Source: Bacteroidales bacterium
Lineage (GTDB): Bacteria > Bacteroidota > Bacteroidia > Bacteroidales > VadinHA17
Length of the DNA: 56,603 nt
Assembly (NCBI GenBank): GCA_025454815.1
Contig: JALONR010000012.1
Location: 1-56,603 of the forward strand
Reading direction: 5' to 3'
A model generated the notes under the pieces. That model was given only the letters and a program-made list of their open reading frames with translations, did not search any database and was not told the DNA's origin. The translations under genes were made by a program, and so were the position numbers. Positions 48,642 to 56,227 of the stretch are shown here, piece after piece (position 1 is the first letter of the stretch; the number at the start of each line of letters is the position of its first letter).

Positions 48642-49346
48642 TCAGTTGACCGCCAGGTTGAAGAAGAACCCGTTCCTTGCAAGCTCCTTGTATTTTTCAA
48701 GATTGAAGCGGTAATACCAGGCTCCCTTTTTTGAGGTCTCCCTCTCCTTCTCTTCCTGCTTGTCAAGGAGTTCCATGGAAAGGATCTTCTTTCTGAAATT
48801 GCGCTTGTCAACAGGTCTGAGGTATATTGCCTCATACAGGTTCTGCAATTGCACGAGGGTGAACTTCTCGGGAAGGAGCTCAAACCCCACAGGGTAGACC
48901 TTTACCTTATCTATCAGCTCCTTAAGTGCCTTGTCAACCATCTTCTTGTGGTCAAAGATCAGATCCGGCAGGTTTGAGATCGAACGCCAGTGAGCGCCAT
49001 TCTTCTTCTGTATCTCCGGATCAAGTTCATGTATCCCGATAAGCGCAAAATAGGCTGTTGAGATTACCCGGGCACCCGGGTCACGGCTTATTTCACCGTA
49101 AGTATACAACTGCTCCATGTAGAGGTCTGAAAGACCTGTCAGTGAACAGAGCACCCGGCAGGCTGCATCATCAAGGCTTTCGTCATGCTGAACGAAGCCT
49201 CCCGCAAGAGACCATTGCCCGAGAGCGGGCTCAAAGCTTCTCTTGATCAGGAGAAGTTTGAGTTCCTTTTCAGCAATGTCATATCCGAAGATTATGCAGT
49301 CAACTGCAAGATAGTGCTTCGGATGCTTTGAATAAATGTGTGTCAT
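48642..49346 (-). CDS. araR: AraR-type Nudix-domain transcriptional regulator
   Basis: A 234-residue regulator with an N-terminal Nudix domain (about 8-140) and a C-terminal winged-helix DNA-binding domain (about 155-230, FTLVQLQNLYEAIYLRPVDKRNFRKKIL). This is the NrtR/AraR architecture described for arabinose control in Bacteroides. The Nudix box is degenerate: GGFVQHDESLDDAACRVLCSLTGL keeps the glycine and first Glu but lacks the REUxEE catalytic core, so the domain senses a ligand (arabinose in the family) instead of hydrolysing. The start overlaps araA by ATGA. Placed inside the operon it controls, it is probably autoregulated through the box at 52691-52709. Confidence 0.9.
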   Translation of the reverse strand: MTHIYSKHPKHYLAVDCIIFGYDIAEKELKLLLIKRSFEPALGQWSLAGGFVQHDESLDDAACRVLCSLTGLSDLYMEQLYTYGEISRDPGARVISTAYFALIGIHELDPEIQKKNGAHWRSISNLPDLIFDHKKMVDKALKELIDKVKVYPVGFELLPEKFTLVQLQNLYEAIYLRPVDKRNFRKKILSMELLDKQEEKERETSKKGAWYYRFNLEKYKELARNGFFFNLAVN

Positions 49347-50830
49347 AGGCCTTTATTCAGAGTGTAGTACAGGTCATTCCACCTCAGCTCCTTCCTGAAT
49401 TGTCCAATTTCGCAGTTATCATCAATCAACACAAATTCCGTTCCCGTCATATCAGCGAAATCAGCCAAATGTTCTGCGGAAAGGGCCTGGCTGAAACTTG
49501 TATGGTGTGCTCCGCCGGCATAAATCCATGCCATTGCAGCTGTTTTTAGATCAGGAGAGGGCTTCCAGAGCACGCTTGCCACCGGAAGTTTCGGCATTGG
49601 CGGGCATTCAACCACCTTCATGGTGTTGACAATGAGCCTGAAGCGGTCTCCCATCTGTACCATTGAAGCGGCAAGGGCATCACCAAGACCGGTCCTGAAA
49701 ACGAGTCTTGCAGGATCATCCTTTCCTCCAATTCCCAGCGGATGTACCTCAAGGGTGGGCTTGCCCGCGGCAATAGACGGACAGACCTCGAGCATATGTG
49801 CCCCGAGTATGGCTGTATTCTTAGGATCAAGATGGTATGTATAGTCTTCCATGAATGAGGTCCCTCCTTTCAGACCCTGCGCCATCACTTTCATGATGCG
49901 AACCAATGCTGCCGTCTTCCAGTCGCCTTCTGCACCGAATCCGTAACCATCGGCCATCAGCCGCTGGACGGCCAGACCGGGTAGCTGAACCATACCGTGA
50001 AGGTCTTCAAAGTTTGTGGTGAATGCCTTGAAGCCTCCCTTCTCAAGGAAGACCCGCATACCCGACTCAATCCTTGCGGCCTCTTTAATTGCAGGTGCGG
50101 CAAGGATCTTTGCTGAGGCCTTGTATTCATCACCATATTGTTTAACAAGGGCAGTGATCTGCTTTTCAGTCACTTTTTTGACTGCATCGGCAAGGTCTCC
50201 GATACCGTATCCCTGAACCTCATAGTCAAGCCTGATCTGGGCTGAAACCTTGTTGCCCTCGGTGACGGCAACATCCCTCATGTTGTCACCAAAGCGTGCA
50301 ACCCTCAGTGAACGGCTTTCAAGCGCTCCCAGTGCTGCCCTTGACCATACCCCTATGGAACGAACAACCTCCCTGTCCTGCCAGTGACCCACAACAACCT
50401 TGCGTTCCATCCTGAGCCGCGAACAGATATACCCGAATTCGCGGTCACCATGGGCCGACTGGTTCAGGTTCATGAAATCCATATCTATTTCATTCCATGG
50501 AATATCACGGTTATACTGGGTGTGAAGATGCAGCAACGGCCTGGTTAGCCGTTTCAATCCTGCTATCCACATCTTCGCCGGTGAAAAGGTATGCATCCAG
50601 GCAATCAGTCCAGCACATGCGGGATTGTTGTTTGCCTCCATGCAGATTGTGGTTATTGCACTGGCAGTCGTAAGAACCGGTTTGAAAACAACCTTTGCCG
50701 CGATCAGGTCTGACTTGTCCAGAGCCGCAGCGATAGCTTTTGAATTGTCTGCTACCTTTCTTAATGTTTCTTCACCATATAAATGCTGGCTGCCCGTGAT
50801 GAACCAGAGTTCAATACTTTCTTTTTTCAT
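49343..50830 (-). CDS. araA: L-arabinose isomerase
   Basis: Converts L-arabinose to L-ribulose using a divalent metal, usually Mn2+. At 495 residues it has full family length. Motifs: ELWFITGSQHLYGEETLRKVA at the start, GLIAWMHTFSPAKMWIAG, YGFGAEGDWKTAALVR and GGTSFMEDYTYHLD with the two metal Glu residues, HMLEVCPSIA with a His ligand, and AGGAHHTSFSQAL with the last His. It is cytoplasmic. It follows the transporter by 32 nt and overlaps araR by 4 nt. Confidence 0.98.
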   Translation of the reverse strand: MKKESIELWFITGSQHLYGEETLRKVADNSKAIAAALDKSDLIAAKVVFKPVLTTASAITTICMEANNNPACAGLIAWMHTFSPAKMWIAGLKRLTRPLLHLHTQYNRDIPWNEIDMDFMNLNQSAHGDREFGYICSRLRMERKVVVGHWQDREVVRSIGVWSRAALGALESRSLRVARFGDNMRDVAVTEGNKVSAQIRLDYEVQGYGIGDLADAVKKVTEKQITALVKQYGDEYKASAKILAAPAIKEAARIESGMRVFLEKGGFKAFTTNFEDLHGMVQLPGLAVQRLMADGYGFGAEGDWKTAALVRIMKVMAQGLKGGTSFMEDYTYHLDPKNTAILGAHMLEVCPSIAAGKPTLEVHPLGIGGKDDPARLVFRTGLGDALAASMVQMGDRFRLIVNTMKVVECPPMPKLPVASVLWKPSPDLKTAAMAWIYAGGAHHTSFSQALSAEHLADFADMTGTEFVLIDDNCEIGQFRKELRWNDLYYTLNKGL

Positions 50831-50862
50831 CTCACAGATAAATATCGGATAAATAGTTTAAG

Positions 50863-52518
50863 TTAATTCCAGAAATATGCATAGAATGCCAGGACAACTG
50901 CAATGACAAACCCTGAGGCTATCACATCCCACTTGTTCCAGCTGGCACGGGTAAGAGCCTTTTGTTCCGCCGTTGCAGAACCCAGCGTAAGCCCTACAAT
51001 CCGGCGCTCGTCAATCCTCGGCGTGAAATAGCTTACCACTATCATGGTAATAATCACAATGGCAAAGTTGATGATCTCATAATGCAGCCAGTTGGTCCCG
51101 ACGAAGACCTGGTAAATGGTGCCGTCAGGATTGAGCCCGCCCTTGAATACAGTGAATATGAGACGAAGCATTCCTATCGAGAATCCCGTAAGCAGACCGG
51201 TGAGGCCGGCAGCGGGAGTGATCTTCTTTGAGAGTATGCCCAGGAGGAAGGCCGCAGCTATACCGGGAGCCAGCAGGGACTGTACATCCTGGAGATATGC
51301 ATAAAGTACCTTTCCGATACCCTTCATGACCGGTATCCATAGTATGCCAAGTATAACAACAACAACAGTGGCAATTCTTCCCACCTTTACAAGCTGTGCC
51401 TCCGGAGCATCCGGCCTGTATTTCTGGTAAAAGTCAATGGTAAAGAGTGTTGCCGAAGAGTTGAACAGAGATGCCAATGAACTCATCAGGGCAGCGAGAA
51501 TACCTCCAACCACAAGCCCGGTGAATCCCATTGGAAGAAGTTCCTTTACAAGAGTGGAGAATGCTGAATCTGAACTGGTCAGATGAATGACTCCCTGCTG
51601 GTTTAAAGCATAGGCAATCATCCCCGGAATCAGGAAAATAAATACGGGAGTCAACTTGAGGGCACCCCCGAAGATGGCACCCCGGCGTGCCTGCGTCTGA
51701 TCACGGCCTGAAAGAACACGCTGTACAATGTACTGGTCAGTACACCAGTACCAGAAACCGATTATTGCCGAGCCAAGCAGCACACCGGTCCAGGGGAACT
51801 GAGCATCCTTCGGTGAACGGATCAGCTGGGTCATGGTGTCACCGTACTCGTTTACAGGAACCGCACGGCATATATGCATCAGTTCATCCCAGCCCCCTAC
51901 CTTGATGAGACCGGTAATAAGCACTGCAATTGAACCTGCAAGCAGAACCGGAGTCTGGAGCACCGAGGTCCAGAGAACAGCCTTCATGCCGCCCAGGGTT
52001 GTGTAGATACCTGTTATAAGGACAAGGCCTATAGCACTTATCCAGAAGAAATCTATGCCCCAGATCGACTCTATACCAAAAACATCCTTGAAAACAACGC
52101 CACCGGCATAAACAGTCACCGCGACCTTGGTCAATACATAACTCACCAGTGAAATGATTGAGAGAACTGATCTTGACTCCTTGTTGTACCTCTTCTCAAG
52201 GAACTCAGGCATGGTGAAAACACCGCTTCGCGAATAAAACGGAACGAAAAGCCATCCAAGCAGCAGTATGAGCCAGCCGTGCATCTCCCAGTGTGCCATG
52301 GCCATCCCTGAGGATGCCCCGGCCCCTGCCAGACCTACCAGGTGCTCGGATCCAATATTGGATGCAAAGATTGATGCACCAATGGCAATCCAGGTGGCGT
52401 CACGCCCGGCAAGAAAGTAATCTGTTGATGTGTTTTCCTTCGACCGCAATGAAATCACGATGAAAGCCACCAACGCGAGGACAAATGCCCCGAGTACGAT
52501 CCAGTCAAGTAAAAACAT
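50863..52518 (-). CDS. Sodium/solute symporter (SSS family), probable arabinose importer
   Basis: A 551-residue inner-membrane transporter of the LeuT fold with about 13-14 helices, which carries a sugar with Na+. The N-terminus YFLAGRDATWIAIGASIFASNIGSEHLVGLAGAG (about 34-67) is the SGLT-like signature, including the first Na+ and sugar site. SLASLFNSSATLFTIDFYQKY (about 347-367) matches the conserved helix 8 region with the Ser/Thr residues of the Na2 site. It is the first gene of the operon symporter-araA-araR-araD-araB-GH127-GH127. An AraR box lies about 180 nt upstream. Context makes L-arabinose the likely substrate; the sequence alone would also allow galactose or xylose. Confidence 0.9.
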   Translation of the reverse strand: MFLLDWIVLGAFVLALVAFIVISLRSKENTSTDYFLAGRDATWIAIGASIFASNIGSEHLVGLAGAGASSGMAMAHWEMHGWLILLLGWLFVPFYSRSGVFTMPEFLEKRYNKESRSVLSIISLVSYVLTKVAVTVYAGGVVFKDVFGIESIWGIDFFWISAIGLVLITGIYTTLGGMKAVLWTSVLQTPVLLAGSIAVLITGLIKVGGWDELMHICRAVPVNEYGDTMTQLIRSPKDAQFPWTGVLLGSAIIGFWYWCTDQYIVQRVLSGRDQTQARRGAIFGGALKLTPVFIFLIPGMIAYALNQQGVIHLTSSDSAFSTLVKELLPMGFTGLVVGGILAALMSSLASLFNSSATLFTIDFYQKYRPDAPEAQLVKVGRIATVVVVILGILWIPVMKGIGKVLYAYLQDVQSLLAPGIAAAFLLGILSKKITPAAGLTGLLTGFSIGMLRLIFTVFKGGLNPDGTIYQVFVGTNWLHYEIINFAIVIITMIVVSYFTPRIDERRIVGLTLGSATAEQKALTRASWNKWDVIASGFVIAVVLAFYAYFWN

Positions 52519-52690
52519 GATTCTTCCGTGTTAGGTTAATTATAATTTAATGGTATTCAATTCCTGCTTATTAACCCTTCCTCCGGGTGATAAACCCCTG
52601 CCGGCAAACCACTGTCGGCGAAAGTAATAAAAGTTACCCCTCGCTTCAGAAAACTATCCACCTTCCAGGATGCAAGTTAAACAATATTTT

Positions 52691-52709
52691 AAATGTAATA
52701 TATACACTT
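52691..52709. promoter_or_regulatory. AraR box of the ara operon
   Basis: AAATGTA-ATATA-TACACTT, the same half-sites and 5-nt spacer as the boxes before susC and GH51. It is centred about 56 nt upstream of the start of transcription predicted from TAGTTTTC (52656-52649). Confidence 0.72.
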
Positions 52710-52762
52710 CTATTTTTTTTGTAAAAAAATTTTATTTCATCTGTTCTTCATGATTGATTGTA

Positions 52763-52770
52763 TAATTTTG
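52763..52770 (+). promoter_or_regulatory. -7 box of the Q/R-rich protein gene
   Basis: TAATTTTG, a perfect TAnnTTTG match about 80 nt before the ATG at 52852. Confidence 0.45.
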
Positions 52771-52851
52771 CTGTGTATCAATTCAATAAGCTGAGTCTCA
52801 AATTAATTGCACCAAAAAATAGTGTTTTACGGCATATCAAAGGGGATATAC

Positions 52852-53211
52852 ATGAAAGTTTTAAAAAATATTCTTACGCTGCTGACGGTGATATCGCTGA
52901 CCTCAGGTGTTATAACTGCACAGGAGGTAAATGTAAGGAAAGACACGGCAACGGTCAGGCAGCAGACGGCTCAGGAGGCACAGGCGCAGACGCGAAATCA
53001 GGAGCAGGAACGTTCTCAGGAGCAGGCCGGCAATCAGGCATCAAAAGCACAGGGAGCCAATGCCGGCGGCGTAAAAAAGATTCAGGGAGCCCGGCCTGAC
53101 TGGAGCAGGGCCCGCGGTGCCCGTCCGGCATCCGTGGAAAGGCCTTCAGGGTCAAGGATACCCAAAGGTGCCGGCAGACCGGGTGGTGCAAAAGGTCCGG
53201 GGAAAAGATAA
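52852..53211 (+). CDS. Secreted Q/R-rich low-complexity protein
   Basis: I do not recognise a domain. The 119-residue product has a clear signal peptide (MKVLKNILTLLTVISLTSGVITAQ). A Gln/Glu/Ala-rich stretch follows (about 25-70, RQQTAQEAQAQTRNQEQERSQEQ), then a basic Gly/Arg/Pro-rich tail (about 75-119) ending in GAKGPGKR. The mature protein is probably disordered and strongly cationic. The ATG at 52852 is chosen because it starts the signal peptide and has AGGGG 7 nt upstream; a longer frame from 52807 adds 15 residues. It is followed after 12 nt by the outer-membrane protein gene. The Gln-rich composition recalls the repeat protein at the end of the window. Confidence 0.7.
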   Translation: MKVLKNILTLLTVISLTSGVITAQEVNVRKDTATVRQQTAQEAQAQTRNQEQERSQEQAGNQASKAQGANAGGVKKIQGARPDWSRARGARPASVERPSGSRIPKGAGRPGGAKGPGKR

Positions 53212-53223
53212 AACTTGCAGTTG

Positions 53224-54135
53224 ATGAGTGTTATTATCCAACATCGAATTCCCACGTTACTGATTGCCCTTGTTGTAACAGGTCAGTTCATTGGTACAAG
53301 CCTGAAAGCGCAGGACAGCATACCACTGGCCGCCGCCCCTGTTACATCCGGAGACCGTGAAAAGAGCAGTATACATTCATTCTATGCCGGCACCGGTTAC
53401 GGCAGCAATCTACTGTACCTGGGAACAACCATGTCACAGGACCATGGGTTCGGGTTTGCATCGGCTTCCTATGGTCTGGCTGACAAACTATATCTTTCAG
53501 CAACCGGTTACACAATCAGCAACTTCTCCCCCTTCACGGCATTTTACAGCCTGGGACTCAGTTTCAGTCATACTTTCAATTCCTGGTTTGACATCAGCAC
53601 GAGCATCTCGCGATATAATGTGGCTGCTACACTCAGGGACACCCTCTTCAGTAACTTCAGCTATGCCGATGCAACCCTGGGATTCGACTGGAGGATACTA
53701 TATTCAAAGGTTGCAGCCGGAGGCCTCTTTGCCGGAGAAGGACAGTTTTACCTTCAGACAAGGCACTCAAGGTATTTTGAGACGCCGTCATTTGCACGTG
53801 ATAAAGCTTTCTTTTCGTTTGACCCGTATATAAACATCCTCTTCGGTACCGTGGTCAGCATTGAAACTACTTCCGGGGTCACGGAAACAACAGTCTCTCC
53901 CGGTTACAGGCCATGGAAAAACAACGGCAGATGGCAGGGCCCTTCCACCGTCACGAGGTACAGCGAATCATTCGGACTGATGGAGATTGACTTTGGTGTA
54001 CCTGTAGCCTTCAGCTATGATTTCTTTACCCTTGAGGTGGAACCAGGATACGTGATCCCGCTTTATTCCTCGGAAGGTACATCAGGCACGAAAGGGTTCC
54101 TGTTGCTCGCAACCCTTTTCTTCAGGATTTTTTAA
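53224..54135 (+). CDS. Probable outer-membrane beta-barrel protein of unknown function
   Basis: A 303-residue protein with a signal peptide (MSVIIQHRIPTLLIALVVTGQFIGTSLKAQ). The mature part is rich in alternating aromatic and small residues (GTGYGSNLLYLGTTMSQDHGF, YSLGLSFSHTFNSWFDIS) and ends in the strand GFLLLATLFFRIF with a C-terminal Phe, the usual outer-membrane barrel signal. About 12 strands are plausible. No family was recognised. It lies 12 nt after the Q/R-rich gene and 9 nt before the response regulator, so the three are probably one transcript, suggesting it senses, transports or exports something under two-component control. The ATG at 53224 is preferred over a TTG at 53215. Confidence 0.7.
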   Translation: MSVIIQHRIPTLLIALVVTGQFIGTSLKAQDSIPLAAAPVTSGDREKSSIHSFYAGTGYGSNLLYLGTTMSQDHGFGFASASYGLADKLYLSATGYTISNFSPFTAFYSLGLSFSHTFNSWFDISTSISRYNVAATLRDTLFSNFSYADATLGFDWRILYSKVAAGGLFAGEGQFYLQTRHSRYFETPSFARDKAFFSFDPYINILFGTVVSIETTSGVTETTVSPGYRPWKNNGRWQGPSTVTRYSESFGLMEIDFGVPVAFSYDFFTLEVEPGYVIPLYSSEGTSGTKGFLLLATLFFRIF

Positions 54136-54144
54136 CTTTGGAAT

Positions 54145-54825
54145 ATGAACGTCCTTATCGTCGAAGACGAAAAGAGCCTTGCCGGTGAGATTGCCCTCTT
54201 CCTGAAGAGGGAGAATTTCCTGTGTGACATGGCACATAGCGGCACAGAAGCTTCTGAAAAAATTGCCGTCAACCTCTATGACTTCGTGCTGCTTGACCTG
54301 GGACTGCCTGACTACAACGGCCTTGACCTTATAAGGGAGGCAAAGGAGATAAATGCAGATGTCTCCTTTATCATAATCACCGCCCGCGGCGCGGTAGAGG
54401 ACAGGGTAAAGGGACTTGACCTGGGGGCAGACGACTACCTGCCAAAACCCTTTGCCCTGGCAGAACTGCATGCCCGTATTATGGCCGTGGCCCGGCGCAA
54501 ATTCCGGATCCAGTCACCTGACATAACCCTCGGTGAATTTGTGATGAATGCCTCTTCCAGAAAGCTGATGCACGGTGAAAGTGAAGTGGAGATAACCAAA
54601 AAGGAATTCGACCTGCTTTATTACCTGGTGATCAACAGGAACAGGGTCCTGGCCCGCCATCAGCTTTATGAACATATCTGGGGGAACGCCCTGGATGATC
54701 AGTATGACAGTAACTTCATAGACGTTCATATCAAAAATATCCGCAAGAAGCTAAATAATCATGCTCCCGCTCCCTGGCTCGAAACAGTCAGGGGAGTTGG
54801 ATACAGGATAACCTCTGACAGCTAA
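54145..54825 (+). CDS. OmpR/PhoB-family response regulator
   Basis: A 226-residue transcription factor. The receiver domain (1-118) has the acidic pair EDE (about 7-9), the phosphoacceptor Asp in VLLDLGLPDYNG (about 52), the Thr in IIITARG and the Lys in YLPKPFALAEL. The winged-helix domain (about 128-223) has ITKKEFDLLYYLVINRNRVLARHQLYEHIWG and NFIDVHIKNIRKKLN, ending in LETVRGVGYRI. The kinase gene starts 14 nt downstream. A perfect -7 box TAACTTTG at 54133-54140 overlaps the end of the preceding gene and would give an almost leaderless mRNA, so the regulator may also be transcribed on its own. Confidence 0.96.
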   Translation: MNVLIVEDEKSLAGEIALFLKRENFLCDMAHSGTEASEKIAVNLYDFVLLDLGLPDYNGLDLIREAKEINADVSFIIITARGAVEDRVKGLDLGADDYLPKPFALAELHARIMAVARRKFRIQSPDITLGEFVMNASSRKLMHGESEVEITKKEFDLLYYLVINRNRVLARHQLYEHIWGNALDDQYDSNFIDVHIKNIRKKLNNHAPAPWLETVRGVGYRITSDS

Positions 54826-54839
54826 TCTTTCCACCCGGC

Positions 54840-56165
54840 ATGATGAAACTCCAGACAAAACTTGCACTCTTCAACCTCCTTTCCAAACTGGTTTTCTCTG
54901 CTCTTTTCATTGGTTTCCTCCCGCTGATAATAGAAAGGATCAATACCAGGCAGACAGACAATGAGCTGATCAAGAAACGGGAAGAGGTTATCAGCCTGAT
55001 ATCTGCAGTGGGAATTGAGCCATTTATAGTTTCTGACACCACGGGAGGATTCGGAAGCTACAATATCCTGAAAGAGGAATATATAAGCCTCGAACGGGCT
55101 CCTGAAGATGTGGAGTGGAATTTTATTGATGTAACCAAGAGAATCATTGATAACGAAACCATTGATTACCGGGTCCTTCACTATTCACTGAAGATTGATG
55201 GCGAATCGTACCTGCTTGAAATAGGGATGAGCCTCGCAAGCATTACCTATGCCGCAAGAAATATCCGGAATATCATCCTGGTCTTCCTCGGGGTATTCAT
55301 ACTCGTCACTCTGATCTCGGACCTCACCTATACTGCACGTATACTTCGTCCGCTGCGGGTGATAACAGGAAGGCTAGGCAACACCTCCCTGCCAACCTTT
55401 GATCATGCTGAGCCACTGGTTACATCCACCGAAGACTTTGTAAAGCTCGACCGGACTCTTCGGGAGATGATGAGAAAGATCGGAGAGCTGTTCAGGAAGG
55501 AGAGGGAGATCACCGTGAATATATCGCATGAGCTGATGACCCCTGTCTCAGTCCTGCGCAGCAAGCTTGAGAACATGCTGATGCGGGAGAACCTGGATCC
55601 TGCTGTGGAATCAGGGCTGGAGGAGTCGCTCCGCACCCTTCACAGGCTTAAGACCCTTGTGAATTCCATGCTGATGATCGCACGCATTGAAAGCAGCCAG
55701 TACATGAAGGAGGAAATCGCTGATATCTGTGAGCTGGTGAAGGAAGTGACGTCCGAGCTTGCACCGCTTGCCGAAGACGGAGGAGTGACTCTCATCCTGG
55801 AATGTGAACAGATTTTCATGGCGGCCAACGTCAACAGATCGCTGCTCTTTTCAATGATTTACAATGTTGTAAACAATGCGGTTAAACATACACCTTCAGG
55901 AGGAAGGATTGAGATTGCAGGCAGGGAAAGAGACGGCCGGTTCGAGTTGTCAGTCTCCGACACCGGGAAAGGGATGTCACCCGAACAGCTTGACAGGCTG
56001 TTCACCAGGTTCAGCAACCGGCCTGACCCGGCAGGTAACTCAACCGGTATTGGCCTGGCCATTACAAAATCAATAGCTGATTTTCACAATATTGCAGTAA
56101 GGGTCATCTCAGTACCCGGAGCAGGGACACAATTTTTTTTCTTTTTCCCCGTAAATTCATTATAG
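54840..56165 (+). CDS. Sensor histidine kinase
   Basis: A 441-residue membrane kinase that pairs with the response regulator upstream. It has two transmembrane helices (about 10-32 and 140-160) flanking a periplasmic sensor of about 100 residues with no recognised fold. A HAMP-like linker follows the second helix (ARILRPLRVITGRLG). The dimerisation and phosphoacceptor helix has VNISHELMTPVSVLRSKLENM (His about 233). The ATPase domain has the N box MIYNVVNNAVKHTPSGG, the G1 box SDTGKGMSPEQ, the F box LFTRFSN and the G2 box STGIGLAITKSI. All catalytic boxes are intact. The signal is unknown; linkage to the barrel protein suggests an envelope cue. Confidence 0.95.
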   Translation: MMKLQTKLALFNLLSKLVFSALFIGFLPLIIERINTRQTDNELIKKREEVISLISAVGIEPFIVSDTTGGFGSYNILKEEYISLERAPEDVEWNFIDVTKRIIDNETIDYRVLHYSLKIDGESYLLEIGMSLASITYAARNIRNIILVFLGVFILVTLISDLTYTARILRPLRVITGRLGNTSLPTFDHAEPLVTSTEDFVKLDRTLREMMRKIGELFRKEREITVNISHELMTPVSVLRSKLENMLMRENLDPAVESGLEESLRTLHRLKTLVNSMLMIARIESSQYMKEEIADICELVKEVTSELAPLAEDGGVTLILECEQIFMAANVNRSLLFSMIYNVVNNAVKHTPSGGRIEIAGRERDGRFELSVSDTGKGMSPEQLDRLFTRFSNRPDPAGNSTGIGLAITKSIADFHNIAVRVISVPGAGTQFFFFFPVNSL

Positions 56166-56182
56166 CTTCATTTTCACGGGTT

Positions 56183-56190
56183 TAATTTTG
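56183..56190 (+). promoter_or_regulatory. -7 box of the terminal repeat-protein gene
   Basis: TAATTTTG, a perfect TAnnTTTG match. The predicted start near 56196 leaves a leader of about 32 nt before the ATG at 56228. Confidence 0.45.
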
Positions 56191-56227
56191 ATCTGTTATC
56201 TGAAGTTAAACTCAATACAGAACAAAA

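Larger units (their letters stand above)
52519..52851. other. Divergent intergenic region of the ara operon and the Q/R-rich protein
   Basis: A 333-bp gap. Toward the minus strand it holds the AraR box, a -7-like TAGTTTTC (52656-52649) and a leader with a small stem (GGGT/ACCC near 52586). Toward the plus strand it holds the perfect -7 box TAATTTTG (52763-52770). No further gene is seen. Confidence 0.6.
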
